64,000 bases of DNA from the NCBI RefSeq assembly GCF_900465315.1, contig NZ_UBIX01000004.1. The stretch is one strand, 5' to 3'. The translations under genes were made by a program, and so were the position numbers. Of this stretch, positions 1-8,066 are shown one piece after another. The notes under the pieces are model-generated. The model had not been told where the DNA came from. It worked only from the letters and a program-made list of their open reading frames with translations, and did not search any database. This DNA comes from Asaia bogorensis_B (GTDB taxonomy: Bacteria; Pseudomonadota; Alphaproteobacteria; Acetobacterales; Acetobacteraceae). Numbering within the stretch: the stretch's first letter is position 1; each line of letters starts with the position of its first letter.

Positions 1-2058
1 ACGCATCTGAAGGGCAAGACCGTCGCGACCGTCCTCCAGCCATTGCGCCAGTTCGCTGAACCATCCCGCAAGCTGGTCAACCTGCGCCTGTGCCATGTCG
101 TCAGGTTCGCGCCTCACATCCGAGATCACGGCCACGGGAATGGAGAGAAGCTGGATGTCACGCACAAGCGGCAGGGTGATATCGGGAATGAAGGCGTTGC
201 CCTTCAGACGCTCTTCCTCGAAGGGTGCATTGCGCAGGGCCATACGCGTCGCAGCAATGGCGCGCCCGAATTTCTCGCGTTCCATTTCCTGCCCGATATC
301 GACAGCCTGCTCAGGATGCTTGCGCCGCAAGGCTATGAGCCCGCCCAGCTGACGCACCGCTCCAACCAGATGGCTGCGCGCCACATTGGTCGCACTCACC
401 GGCCATAGTGCCGCGGCCATCAGATACACGACGACATTACCGATCAGGATACCTACAACGCGGTTGCGCGCCGTCTCCATGTCCAGCGTCGGGCCATAGC
501 CCTGCAGGATGGTCATGAAATAGGCCATCGCAATCTGCACGCCGGCATAGGAAATGCGCTCGCTGCCGCTCTTGATCCAGCCTGCGAAGGCAGCCACCGG
601 GATCACCACCAGAATGAGATCGAGAACATCGGTGAGGGATGGCATGAGGGTAAGGATGGTGCCAATGCCGCATACCGCCCCGATCATGGCGCCCGTGACA
701 CGCAGGAGCATCTTGTGGACGGAGTCACCCACTGTGCCGAGCGAGACAAGAAAGCACGTCACGACGCAGGTCTGGATACCCGGCCAGGAGGTAAAACGCG
801 TGATGGCGTAACAGATAACCACGGAAAGCGCGATCCGTATGGCTGCCTGCGGATAGGCCGGGTTCGTAAAGGCATCCGGCTTGAAAAAACTGCGGGCCGC
901 CGCCTTGATTTCAGGCGCAAACTGGGCGGCAGTCGTCTCGGGGCGGACAAGCAGGCCATGAATGATGGTGACCGAACGAATGAACTCACTGGCCAGCGGG
1001 TAGAGCTTCGGATCATCGCTGAATTCGTCGGCAAGGCGTTGCAGCGCAGCCTCGTCAAAATCGATCACGGCCACGTTGTCGCGCCCCTGTCGATAGACAG
1101 CACCGCACTGCTCCACGATCAGCCCCATACGGTGCAGGAAGGCCGTGCCTCGCCCGGTTGTGTCGAGCCGACTCCAGGCCAGCAGGATCATGACAAGACG
1201 GGCCGTATTGCGAATCATCGCAATCCCGACATGACGGCTTGTGATTTCAGGATGAAGCTTGATGCTCAGGTCATGAAACTGGCGCAGCGAGGCCACGCCC
1301 TGATCGGCCAGTGAGGCAATCTGGCGCATCTGGGCCGTCTCAGGTCTTGCCCCGGTTTCGCACCCCTGCGCCACGGCGCGAAAACGCTGTGCGAGCCCTG
1401 CACGCAGCATGGTGAGCGGATCATGCCCGGCCAGGCGATTGACCACCGCAATGATCGACAGCGCGATGACAAATACCACGCCGACCCATAGCAGGGTATG
1501 CAGCATGGCCTCTTCGGGCGGCATGAACGCCGCGTCGGGCACAGCACTATCGGTCGTGTTGCCAATGAACCCGTCCAGCGAATAGCCGACATTCTGCAGC
1601 ATATCCGCGCTCATGGTCATGTAGACGATCCAAAAGAGCAGGATATTGGCCAGAGACCCCATGGTCATGGCCTGTGACAGAAACCCTGCCGCAAGAGTCA
1701 GCAGAAGCATCAGGGGCAGACGTAGTCCGGGCTCGGACAGGCTGAGCATCAGGAAAAGGATCGTCAGCCCTGTGCCCGCCACAATCACCGCCCCACCCAT
1801 CAGCGCCGTGCTGGTATTGGAGGCTGCGTCATTGCCGGACAGGAAGAAGCAGATGAAGACCAGAACCGGCAGATCGGGGATGCGGAATGTCTCGCCAATC
1901 AGGATCGTGACAATCACCTGAAACACGAGCAGGGCCGTATTGCGCGCCCGACCGGGAGATGGCGCCATTTCCTTTCTGAGGAAGGCAAAGGTCGATGGCG
2001 TTTCCTCGCGCCAGATCCTTCGCCTTGGCAACACCACCTCCTGCCCGGCGGTGTTCAT
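1..2058 (-). CDS. FUSC/aromatic acid exporter family inner-membrane protein, MdtO-like (3' end outside window)
   Basis: Inner-membrane component of a tripartite drug or aromatic-acid efflux pump. The frame is open for 686 codons from the ATG at 2058 down to the window edge, so the C-terminus lies outside. The N-terminal third alternates hydrophobic segments (for example LLVFQVIVTILIGE and LPVLVFICFFLSG) with a short cytoplasmic head; the last visible part is a soluble region (FSELAQWLEDGRDG). This is the FUSC layout, and MdtO of E. coli is about 680 residues. The start codon overlaps the stop of the upstream membrane-fusion gene as ATGA, so the two are translationally coupled. Together with ytcA upstream, the order matches E. 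coli ytcA-mdtN-mdtO; an outer-membrane mdtP homologue would be expected just beyond the window, which is inference. Confidence 0.85.
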   Translation of the reverse strand, partial: MNTAGQEVVLPRRRIWREETPSTFAFLRKEMAPSPGRARNTALLVFQVIVTILIGETFRIPDLPVLVFICFFLSGNDAASNTSTALMGGAVIVAGTGLTILFLMLSLSEPGLRLPLMLLLTLAAGFLSQAMTMGSLANILLFWIVYMTMSADMLQNVGYSLDGFIGNTTDSAVPDAAFMPPEEAMLHTLLWVGVVFVIALSIIAVVNRLAGHDPLTMLRAGLAQRFRAVAQGCETGARPETAQMRQIASLADQGVASLRQFHDLSIKLHPEITSRHVGIAMIRNTARLVMILLAWSRLDTTGRGTAFLHRMGLIVEQCGAVYRQGRDNVAVIDFDEAALQRLADEFSDDPKLYPLASEFIRSVTIIHGLLVRPETTAAQFAPEIKAAARSFFKPDAFTNPAYPQAAIRIALSVVICYAITRFTSWPGIQTCVVTCFLVSLGTVGDSVHKMLLRVTGAMIGAVCGIGTILTLMPSLTDVLDLILVVIPVAAFAGWIKSGSERISYAGVQIAMAYFMTILQGYGPTLDMETARNRVVGILIGNVVVYLMAAALWPVSATNVARSHLVGAVRQLGGLIALRRKHPEQAVDIGQEMEREKFGRAIAATRMALRNAPFEEERLKGNAFIPDITLPLVRDIQLLSIPVAVISDVRREPDDMAQAQVDQLAGWFSELAQWLEDGRDGLALQMR

Positions 2059-3077
2059 CGCATCACGACCACAACCAGAGTGCCTCCGATGCGCATCAGG
2101 TCAGTCGGCGGATTATCAAGCCGGATACGAACCGGAAAACGCTGTGCGATGCGCACCCAGTTCAGGGTGCGCGGCACCTTGGGCAGACCATTGGCGCTCA
2201 TCCCCTCATCGGGCACCACACCGGCATTGAGACTTTCGAGTGTGCCACTGATGGGTGTGCCGGGCTGCGCCATGGCATACACCGTTACCCTCTGGCCCGG
2301 CGCCAGCCCGGCAAGCTGCGTCTCGCGGAAATTCGCGATGGCCCACCATTTCTCGTCATCGACCAGTGTAAAGACTGGCTTGCCTGTCGTGGCGTATTCA
2401 CCAGCGGCCACATTCAGGTCTGTCACGATGCCGTCACAGGGTGCCCTGACCGTGGTCAGACGCAGGTCACGCTCTGCCTCACGCAAGGCCGCCTGGGCTG
2501 CTGCCAGATCGGCCCGCAGGGGTGCCACGCTGCGCACAGCCTGGCGGGCGGCCAGGGCGGATTGCAGGGCAGATTGCAGGCTTGCCTCGGCACTGCGTGT
2601 TTCAGCCCGTGCCTGATCCAGCGCCTCTTGGGTCACGAAACCCTGCTTCTCCAGAGGGGACAGGCGGGCCTGTGTGGCCTGGGCAAGGGTCAGCCGCGCC
2701 CGCGCACTGGTTACCGAGCTGGCCTCGGCACCGGCGTGGGATATCTGGGAACTGACCTGACTGGTCTGCACGTCAATCTGGGCCTGCAGACCATCAACCT
2801 GCGCCTGCGCTTGCTGCACCCGGTAGGTATATGGCTCAGGATCAATCACATACAGGATGTCGCCACGCCTGACCTTCTGGTTGTCATGAACGGGCAGGGA
2901 AACGATGCGTCCGCTCACTTCAGGTGCAAGGTGGACGATATTGGCCGCGATATAGGCGTCTTCAGTGCGGGGCCGGCTGTGCAGGCGATCCAGCACCAGA
3001 AATCCCAGAATCACACAGGCCGCCAGGGACAGGATAAGGAGCGAGATACCGCCGATGCGGGAGGGAAGAGAGCGCAT
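2055..3077 (-). CDS. HlyD-family membrane fusion protein, MdtN/EmrA-like
   Basis: Periplasmic adaptor linking the FUSC pump to an outer-membrane channel. The protein (340 residues from the ATG at 3077) has one N-terminal membrane anchor (ISLLILSLAACVILGFLVL), then a lipoyl-like half (VSGRIVSLPVHDNQKVRRGD), a coiled-coil hairpin rich in Ala, Gln and Arg (about residues 95-205), the second lipoyl half (VRAPCDGIVTDLNVAAGEYA) and a beta-barrel end. An in-frame GTG at 3083 is possible, but AGGCGG sits at better spacing before the ATG. It follows ytcA by about 10 bp and overlaps the FUSC gene by ATGA, so all three are one operon. Substrate is not predictable from sequence. Confidence 0.9.
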   Translation of the reverse strand: MRSLPSRIGGISLLILSLAACVILGFLVLDRLHSRPRTEDAYIAANIVHLAPEVSGRIVSLPVHDNQKVRRGDILYVIDPEPYTYRVQQAQAQVDGLQAQIDVQTSQVSSQISHAGAEASSVTSARARLTLAQATQARLSPLEKQGFVTQEALDQARAETRSAEASLQSALQSALAARQAVRSVAPLRADLAAAQAALREAERDLRLTTVRAPCDGIVTDLNVAAGEYATTGKPVFTLVDDEKWWAIANFRETQLAGLAPGQRVTVYAMAQPGTPISGTLESLNAGVVPDEGMSANGLPKVPRTLNWVRIAQRFPVRIRLDNPPTDLMRIGGTLVVVVMR

Positions 3078-3086
3078 GGACACCGC

Positions 3087-3380
3087 CTAGTGACCGAAAA
3101 ACACAAGCCAGACCATGAAGGTGATGGCGACCATGAAAGCGAGATAGGTCAGCATCGGGGCAGGCACAGCCTGCTGCAGACCGACAACCCCGATGACAGC
3201 GCGCAGGAGGGCAGCTGCTACGGCACCGATCGTGGCACACAGCATCCATGACGGGAAAAACGATCCCAGCACATCCTGCAACGGCGCCCGTGTACAGCCC
3301 CCAAGGCCAAGCGCCATGAAAAACGGGAGTGACCGCCACAGGGCCGAACCTGGTCGGCTGGGATATGGGGTGAGGCGCAT
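3087..3380 (-). CDS. ytcA: YtcA-like small lipoprotein/membrane protein
   Basis: Small protein of 97 residues with an N-terminal signal and lipobox-like end (FMALGLGGC, Cys about residue 26), a short FFPSWMLCATIG segment typical of YtcA, and two further hydrophobic helices; it ends with VWLVFFGH. YtcA lies beside the mdtNOP efflux genes in E. coli and its role is not established. Here it is the first gene of the same kind of operon, about 10 bp ahead of the fusion protein. The start at 3380 is chosen because the signal peptide begins there; longer in-frame starts would run into the upstream AT-rich regulatory stretch. It could be confused with DUF1656/AaeX proteins, which occupy the equivalent place in aaeXAB operons. 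Confidence 0.75.
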   Translation of the reverse strand: MRLTPYPSRPGSALWRSLPFFMALGLGGCTRAPLQDVLGSFFPSWMLCATIGAVAAALLRAVIGVVGLQQAVPAPMLTYLAFMVAITFMVWLVFFGH

Positions 3381-3427
3381 GGTTGGCTCGTCAATCCTGT
3401 TGATAAGACATGAACCATGGCACAGAT

Positions 3428-3454
3428 ATGGTTTACATATCAACCATATTGATA
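3428..3454. promoter_or_regulatory. Overlapping inverted repeats upstream of efflux operon
   Basis: Two inverted repeats overlap in an AT-rich stretch 48 bp upstream of ytcA: ATGGTT-N8-AACCAT (3428-3447) and TATCAA-N5-TTGATA (3438-3454). Size and position fit an operator for a MarR- or TetR-type repressor of the pump. No regulator gene is adjacent inside the window. Confidence 0.35.
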
Positions 3455-3550
3455 ATACGATAATCTCATGCCATTGGTTCGCATGGTAAAGCACGCGCGT
3501 CTGCATTCTTGCCTAGCGCAGCATCGTAAGTCGAATTTTGAGGAAGATGA

Positions 3551-3626
3551 TGGTGGAGCCAATCGGAATCGAACCGACGACCTCCTGAATGCCATTCAGG
3601 CGCTCTCCCAACTGAGCTATGGCCCC
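3551..3626 (-). tRNA. tRNA-Ala (anticodon GGC)
   Basis: A 76-nt cloverleaf on the minus strand. The acceptor stem pairs GGGGCCA with TGGCTCC; the D arm contains AGCTCAGTTGGGAGAGC; the anticodon stem CCTGA/TCAGG encloses loop ATGGCAT, giving anticodon GGC; the T arm is CGGTTCGATTCCG. CCA is encoded. Confidence 0.97.
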
Positions 3627-3708
3627 GCCGTATCAAAACCGGCCCCTTGGGTCAGGCCAGTGGCGCGGGTATAGCGGGGGGCTCTGCCTCTGGCAACCCC
3701 CCCGGACA

Positions 3709-4341
3709 CTATTTTTTCGCGATACCGAAATCGCGCAGTACAGCCAGCAAGGGCAGGAGGGGCAAACCGAGAATGGCGTCGTGATCACCCCTGATCGTAC
3801 TGAAAAGCTGTACACCTGGCCCCTCAAGCCGGTACGCACCAACACAGGATAGAAGTACGTCTCCCTCAGCCTCCATATAGGCTTCCAGAAAGCCATTGCT
3901 GAAATCGCGCATGGTGAGTTCGGGTGTCGCCAGATGCTCCCAGAGCTTCTCGCCACCTTTGTACAGCACGACAGCCGTCTGAAGCCGATGCGTACGCCCG
4001 CGCAGGGTGATGAGCTGTTCCCTGGCCGCCTGCCTGTTTTCCGGCTTGTCGAAACCGACGCCATCGCACTCCAGAATCTGGTCTGCCGCGATTACGAAAT
4101 CGGCGCTCATAAAATGCGGATTCGTTGAAAACCCTAGAGCCTTGGCATTTGCGAGCGCCAGTGCGATGGCGTTCTGACCCGCGTTTTCCGCCCGCATCCT
4201 GTCACGCAGTACAGACTCATCCAGCGCCACCGGGCAGGACACCACATCGAGACCGGCACCACGCAGCAAACCAAGCCGGGCCGTTGATCCACTGGCCAGT
4301 ATTAGCCTTGGCGTTCCGGGATTCGCACGCTTCGACTCCAT
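3709..4341 (-). CDS. maf: Maf family nucleotide pyrophosphatase
   Basis: Hydrolyses non-canonical or modified nucleoside triphosphates in the cytoplasm; Maf proteins are linked to septum formation and nucleotide-pool cleaning. The 210-residue protein has the N-terminal LILASGSTARLGLL phosphate-binding stretch, an ALDES segment (usual VDE), the AADQILECDG motif (AADT/S type), the KPENRQAAREQL helix and GDHDAILGLPL near the C-terminus (usual G-D-P-x-x-I-x-G-L-P). Its length is normal. AAGGAG lies 7-8 nt before the ATG at 4341. It is transcribed away from the putative origin; a maf gene on the left of a hemE-linked origin is also the arrangement in Caulobacter and relatives, which supports the origin call. 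Confidence 0.93.
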   Translation of the reverse strand: MESKRANPGTPRLILASGSTARLGLLRGAGLDVVSCPVALDESVLRDRMRAENAGQNAIALALANAKALGFSTNPHFMSADFVIAADQILECDGVGFDKPENRQAAREQLITLRGRTHRLQTAVVLYKGGEKLWEHLATPELTMRDFSNGFLEAYMEAEGDVLLSCVGAYRLEGPGVQLFSTIRGDHDAILGLPLLPLLAVLRDFGIAKK

Positions 4342-4659
4342 CTCGAGTCTCCTTTGAAATCAGGGGTGAATGAGTACCGTCAGTACTGGGGTACATGGGG
4401 ATTGTACGAGCCTGGGAGAGAGGGCGTACCGAGTACCGTGGATTGTACTTTCTTCGGCAGAACCAGTGGGTTGTACACAGGCCTTCTGTGGGTATTTCGG
4501 GATAACCTGCGCAAATACCTCAAACCAAAGGGTTTATCGTTTGTACACAGTGTTGGTAAGTCGGGGTACGTTTTTGGAAAGTTGGGTACCCCGTCATCCA
4601 CAGGGATCAACCTATCCGACAGGATATCTATCTTTTTTCTTTTATGGTTATTGGTCGGT
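4342..4659. other. oriC: Putative chromosomal replication origin (oriC), hemE-linked
   Basis: A 318-bp gene-free stretch between divergent maf and hemE, the same neighbourhood as the Caulobacter and Rickettsia origins. Three sites differ by one base from the DnaA box TTATNCACA: TTGTACACA at 4471-4479 and 4541-4549, and TCATCCACA at 4594-4602; a weaker one (two mismatches) lies on the other strand at 4487-4495. A pyrimidine- and AT-rich run at 4622-4654 could be the unwinding element, preceded by the inverted repeat TATCC-GACA-GGATA (4613-4626). Eleven GTAC tetramers occur between 4374 and 4589. Two GANTC (CcrM-type) sites lie at 4334-4338 and 4345-4349. Some frames are open across this stretch, but none looks like a gene. 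The origin call is inference from synteny plus these sites. Confidence 0.65.
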
Positions 4660-5715
4660 ATGGATAGCGAAAATTCACCCCAGTCAGCGCCTGCAAAACC
4701 GCTCCTGCGTGTCCTCCACGGTGAGGCCGTGTGGCCGCCTCCGGTATGGCTCATGCGTCAGGCCGGACGCTATCTGCCCGAATTCCGCGCCGAGCGTGCC
4801 AAGGCAGACTTCCTGACGCGCTGTACCACCCCGGACATTGCAGCCGAACTGACTCTTCAGCCAATCCGGCGCTTTGCCATGGATGGCGCCATCCTGTTTT
4901 CCGATATCCTCGTCCTGCCCTGGGCCATGGGTCAGGATCTCAAATTCATCGAAGGGCGCGGCCCCGTTATGGAGCCGATCCGCAACAGGGCTGCGCTTGA
5001 GGCCCTGTCTCCTGCCCGCGTAGCCGAAACCGTGGCACCAATCCAGGAAACATTGCGGATTCTGGCTCGCGAACTGCCTCAGTCCACCACGCTTCTGGGC
5101 TTTGCCGGCAGCCCCTTCACCGTATCCTGCTACATGGTCGATGGCGGCAGCTCGCGGGAGTTCGGTGTCACCCGTGCCATGGCGTTGCAGGACCCGGAGC
5201 TTTATCGCGATCTCATCGCCCTGCTGACCCGAACAACGACCGACATGCTGATCGGCCAGATCGATGCCGGTGCCGAGGCTGTCATGCTGTTCGACAGCTG
5301 GGCCGGTCTGCTGCCTCCTTCCCAGTTCCGCCAGCATGTGATCGCCCCGACACGCGCCATCGTGCAGGGCATCCGCGCCGCCCGACCCGGTGTGAAGATC
5401 ATCGGGTTCCCCCGCCTCGCCGGGTTGATGGCCCTCGAATATGCCCGTGAGACCGGTGTCGATGCGCTGGCCTGTGACACGTCGGTCGATCTGGCGCAGA
5501 TGGCGACGCTCTGCCCTGACACGCTGGCTCTTCAGGGGAATCTCGACCCGATCATTCTGCGCAATGGCGGAAAGGGTCTGATTGACGAGGCACGCACTAT
5601 CCGCGATGCCCTCAAGGGGCGGCCGCATGTGTTCAATCTCGGTCACGGTGTCATGCCCGATACCCCACCCGAGCATGTCGGCGCGCTGGTCGATGCCGTG
5701 CGCGATATCGGCTGA
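4660..5715 (+). CDS. hemE: Uroporphyrinogen decarboxylase
   Basis: Decarboxylates uroporphyrinogen III to coproporphyrinogen III in cytoplasmic heme synthesis. The family signatures are present: PVWLMRQAGRYLPEFR near residues 27-42 (substrate-binding Arg), FSDILVLPWAMG (catalytic Asp region), GFAGSPFTVSCYM, and a C-terminal FNLGHGVMPDTPPEHV. The start at 4660 gives 351 residues, the usual length; the frame is open about 100 codons further upstream, but that part lies in the putative origin and has no protein character. No strong Shine-Dalgarno is visible before the ATG. It is followed 8 bp later by a HAD phosphatase and then hemJ, so heme genes are grouped here. Confidence 0.97.
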   Translation: MDSENSPQSAPAKPLLRVLHGEAVWPPPVWLMRQAGRYLPEFRAERAKADFLTRCTTPDIAAELTLQPIRRFAMDGAILFSDILVLPWAMGQDLKFIEGRGPVMEPIRNRAALEALSPARVAETVAPIQETLRILARELPQSTTLLGFAGSPFTVSCYMVDGGSSREFGVTRAMALQDPELYRDLIALLTRTTTDMLIGQIDAGAEAVMLFDSWAGLLPPSQFRQHVIAPTRAIVQGIRAARPGVKIIGFPRLAGLMALEYARETGVDALACDTSVDLAQMATLCPDTLALQGNLDPIILRNGGKGLIDEARTIRDALKGRPHVFNLGHGVMPDTPPEHVGALVDAVRDIG

Positions 5716-5723
5716 CGCTCGTC

Positions 5724-6431
5724 ATGTCCGATACGCGCCCTTCAGCCCTTTGTGCCTCCGGTCAGCTTCGTCTCGTGATCTTCGATTGTGATGGCGTGCT
5801 GATCGACAGTGAGGGGCCTTCCTGTCGTCTGGTGGCCAGGGCTGCCCGCGATCATGGCATTGCCCTGAGCGATGATGAGGCCCTGCACCGCTTCGCTGGC
5901 AAGGCACTGGGTCAGGTCAAGCGCGAACTCGAAGCCGAGACTGGCCTCGATCTGGGTGATGACTACGTCGCCATCATGCAGAACCGGCTGGTCGATCTGA
6001 TGCGCGATGAAGCGGCGCCGATCGAGGGCGCTGCTGCCATGCTGTCAGCCGTGCAGGCGCTCGGTCTGCCTTTTCGCGTCGGCTCGAATTCCTCATGGCC
6101 CGAGATGGAGGTCAAATTCGCCCGTGTCGGATTTGAGCCCTTCTTTCCAAAAGAGAGGGTTCATTCGGCTCGTGACATGATGCGGCCCAAGCCAGACCCC
6201 TATGTGTTCCTCCATGCTGCAGAGCAGGAAGGCGTTGCACCCTCTGCCTGCGTGGTGATCGAGGATTCCGATACCGGCGTGCAGGCGGCGCATGATGCCG
6301 GTATGGCCTGCATCCTGCTGCGTGCCGAAGGGCCATCGCCCGCGCTCGACTGGCCAGGGTTGCGCCGTATCGCCCATCTCGATGAACTTGCCCCCATGCT
6401 GGCCAGCATTATGGAAGAGCAAAACCAATGA
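5724..6431 (+). CDS. HAD-superfamily subfamily IA phosphatase (Gph/beta-phosphoglucomutase-like)
   Basis: Cytoplasmic HAD hydrolase of 235 residues. Motif I is VIFDCDGVLIDSE (nucleophile and acid/base Asp, about residues 18-30), motif II is GSNSSWPEM (Ser), motif III is KPDPYVFLHA (Lys), and motif IV is VVIEDSDTGVQAA (Asp pair). An alpha-helical cap lies between motifs I and II, as in phosphoglycolate phosphatases and phosphomutases; the substrate cannot be told from sequence. It starts 8 bp after hemE and its stop overlaps the hemJ start as ATGA, so it is co-transcribed with two heme genes, although no heme role is known for this family. Confidence 0.9.
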   Translation: MSDTRPSALCASGQLRLVIFDCDGVLIDSEGPSCRLVARAARDHGIALSDDEALHRFAGKALGQVKRELEAETGLDLGDDYVAIMQNRLVDLMRDEAAPIEGAAAMLSAVQALGLPFRVGSNSSWPEMEVKFARVGFEPFFPKERVHSARDMMRPKPDPYVFLHAAEQEGVAPSACVVIEDSDTGVQAAHDAGMACILLRAEGPSPALDWPGLRRIAHLDELAPMLASIMEEQNQ

Positions 6432-6880
6432 GCGCCCTTCTTCCCTGGTTTTCCTGGCTCAAGGTGCTGCATATCCTCGCCTTCACCTCATGGATGGCGG
6501 GCAATTTCTATCTGCCACGGCTTTTCGTCTATCATTCACAGGTTCAGCCCGGCACGCCTGAAAGCGACCGTTTCCAGATCATGGAGCGTCGTCTGCTCCG
6601 CGCCATCATGACACCGGCCATGATCGCCACCCTGATCTCTGGAGGTCTTCTCGCCTCACTTCCCGGTGTGATCGACTGGTCCGCCCCATGGTGGTGGATC
6701 AAGTTGGTCACGGTGTTGCTGCTTTGCGGTTTCCACGGCTTCTGTGCCCGGTGGCGCCGCGAATTTTCCCATGACCTGCGGCTTCATCCCGAGCGCTATT
6801 ACCGTATTGCCAATGAGGTGCCGACACTGCTGATGATCGTTATCGTCATCATGATCGTTGCCCGGCCTTTCTCGGGATAA
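6428..6880 (+). CDS. hemJ: Protoporphyrinogen IX oxidase, HemJ type
   Basis: Inner-membrane heme-binding enzyme oxidising protoporphyrinogen IX to protoporphyrin IX, the HemG/HemY-independent route common in Alphaproteobacteria. The 150-residue protein has four hydrophobic helices, begins WLKVLHILAFTSWMAGNFYLPRLFVYH (only the helix-1 HxxxxxSWMAGxFYxPRxFVYH pattern is meant; the His is the likely heme ligand), and ends NEVPTLLMIVIVIMIVARPF, both HemJ hallmarks. Helix 3 carries the W-W-W-I-K-L segment. Length is typical. Start is fixed by the ATGA overlap with the upstream HAD gene. Confidence 0.88.
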   Translation: MSALLPWFSWLKVLHILAFTSWMAGNFYLPRLFVYHSQVQPGTPESDRFQIMERRLLRAIMTPAMIATLISGGLLASLPGVIDWSAPWWWIKLVTVLLLCGFHGFCARWRREFSHDLRLHPERYYRIANEVPTLLMIVIVIMIVARPFSG

Positions 6881-6894
6881 CAGGCAAGGCCCTG

Positions 6895-6983
6895 CACTCG
6901 CGGAGGGGCAGCTCCGTTGAGTCCATCAGGGTCCGGAAGGACGACGATCCTCTGGTGGGGTATAGAGCCGCACCCCGCGTATC
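6895..6983. other. Long imperfect hairpin between convergent hemJ and pqqE
   Basis: The stretch folds into a long rod: GGGG (6905-6908) with CCCC (6973-6976), GCTC with GAGC further in, and a tip GTCC-GGAA-GGAC at 6931-6942 closed by ATC/GAT. It lies between convergent genes and may end transcription, though no U-tract follows. The tip resembles the GGTCCGGAAGGA cap of 4.5S SRP RNA, but the invariant AGCAG after it is replaced by CGACG, so I do not call ffs. Confidence 0.3.
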
Positions 6984-8066
6984 TTACGCCTTGGAAAATC
7001 GCCGATAGGTGAAATCACCGTCATGACCGGCCCTTGCGGCTTCCATGACCAGCGCATGACGGTCCGAGCGGGCACAGACAGGGTCGGTGGCTGCCGCATC
7101 GCCTGTCAGGGCGAGGGCCTGACAACGGCAACCGCCCCAGTCGACTTCCTTCAGGCTGCAACCACGGCAGGGTTCGGGCATCCAGTCCGTGCCGCGAAAC
7201 AGGTTGAACAGGGGGGAGTCCTGCCAGATCGCGCCCAGAGAGTCGGTTGTGACGCTGGGGAAAGTGATATTCGGAATGGTCTCGGCGGCATGGCAGGGCA
7301 GCACCTTGCCGGAGGGTGTGATGTTGACGAAGCGCTGGCCCCACCCCCCCATGCAGGGCTTGGGTTGGTCAGCGTGATAATCCGGGGTGACATAGTCGAT
7401 GGCGAGGCTGTTGCCAAAGCGGGCACGGGCTTTCACCACCGCTTCCGTCGAGGCTTCGAGCTGCGCGGCCGATGGCATGAGCAGATCGCGGTTCTTCAGG
7501 CCCCAGCCATAATACTGGGTATGAGCAATCTCCACGCGTCCGGCACCGAGCTCATGGGCAAGATCGAGCATGTCAGGCACGCGCGCTACATTCTCGCGAT
7601 GCACGACGAAATTGAGCGTGAGGGGAATACCGCGTGACTTGATCAGGCGGGCGGCTTCGAGCTTCTTGGCCTGCGCACCACGTAGGCCACCGATACGCTC
7701 TGCGCTCGCTTCCTCGACATCCTGAAAGGAGAGCTGGACATGATCGAGGCCAGCCTCATCAAGGGCGGAGAGGGTCGCCTCGTTGATGAGCACACCTGAG
7801 GTAATGAGATTGGTATAGAGATTGAGCGCACTGGCGTGACGCACCAGTTCGGGCAGGTCATGCCGCGCCATGGGTTCACCGCCTGAGAAGTGAACCTGCA
7901 ACACCCCGAGTGCCGCAGCTTCGTCCAGCACGCGCAACCAGTCGGCCGTGGTCATTTCAGACGCACGTCGCTCCAGATCGATCGGATTGGAGCAATAGGG
8001 GCAGGCGAGCGGGCAACGATGGGTCAGCTCGGCCAGCAGGCTCATGGGAGGCGGGGTAAAGCTCAT
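6984..8066 (-). CDS. pqqE: PqqA peptide cyclase (radical SAM)
   Basis: Radical SAM enzyme that cross-links Glu16 and Tyr20 of PqqA, the first committed step of PQQ synthesis. Cys18, Cys22 and Cys25 form the CxxxCxxC cluster motif (RCPLACPYCSN), followed by the SAM-contact GGEP motif (HFSGGEPMAR). The C-terminal SPASM region holds the additional cysteines: PKPCMGGWG, LPCHAAE, EPCRGCSLKEVDWGGCRCQA and DPVCARS. At 360 residues it has the normal length. Its start overlaps the pqqD stop as ATGA. It is the last gene of the operon; no pqqF protease follows, as in many acetic acid bacteria. Confidence 0.97.
   Translation of the reverse strand: MSFTPPPMSLLAELTHRCPLACPYCSNPIDLERRASEMTTADWLRVLDEAAALGVLQVHFSGGEPMARHDLPELVRHASALNLYTNLITSGVLINEATLSALDEAGLDHVQLSFQDVEEASAERIGGLRGAQAKKLEAARLIKSRGIPLTLNFVVHRENVARVPDMLDLAHELGAGRVEIAHTQYYGWGLKNRDLLMPSAAQLEASTEAVVKARARFGNSLAIDYVTPDYHADQPKPCMGGWGQRFVNITPSGKVLPCHAAETIPNITFPSVTTDSLGAIWQDSPLFNLFRGTDWMPEPCRGCSLKEVDWGGCRCQALALTGDAAATDPVCARSDRHALVMEAARAGHDGDFTYRRFSKA

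Noticed and set aside
4354..4659. N-terminal extension of HemE by about 100 residues
   Set aside because: The extra stretch is unlike any HemE, contains the origin-like repeats, and the normal protein length is met from 4660.
6900..6980. 4.5S SRP RNA gene (ffs)
   Set aside because: The GGTCCGGAAGGA tip matches, but the strongly conserved AGCAG of the symmetric loop is missing, so I list only a structured hairpin.
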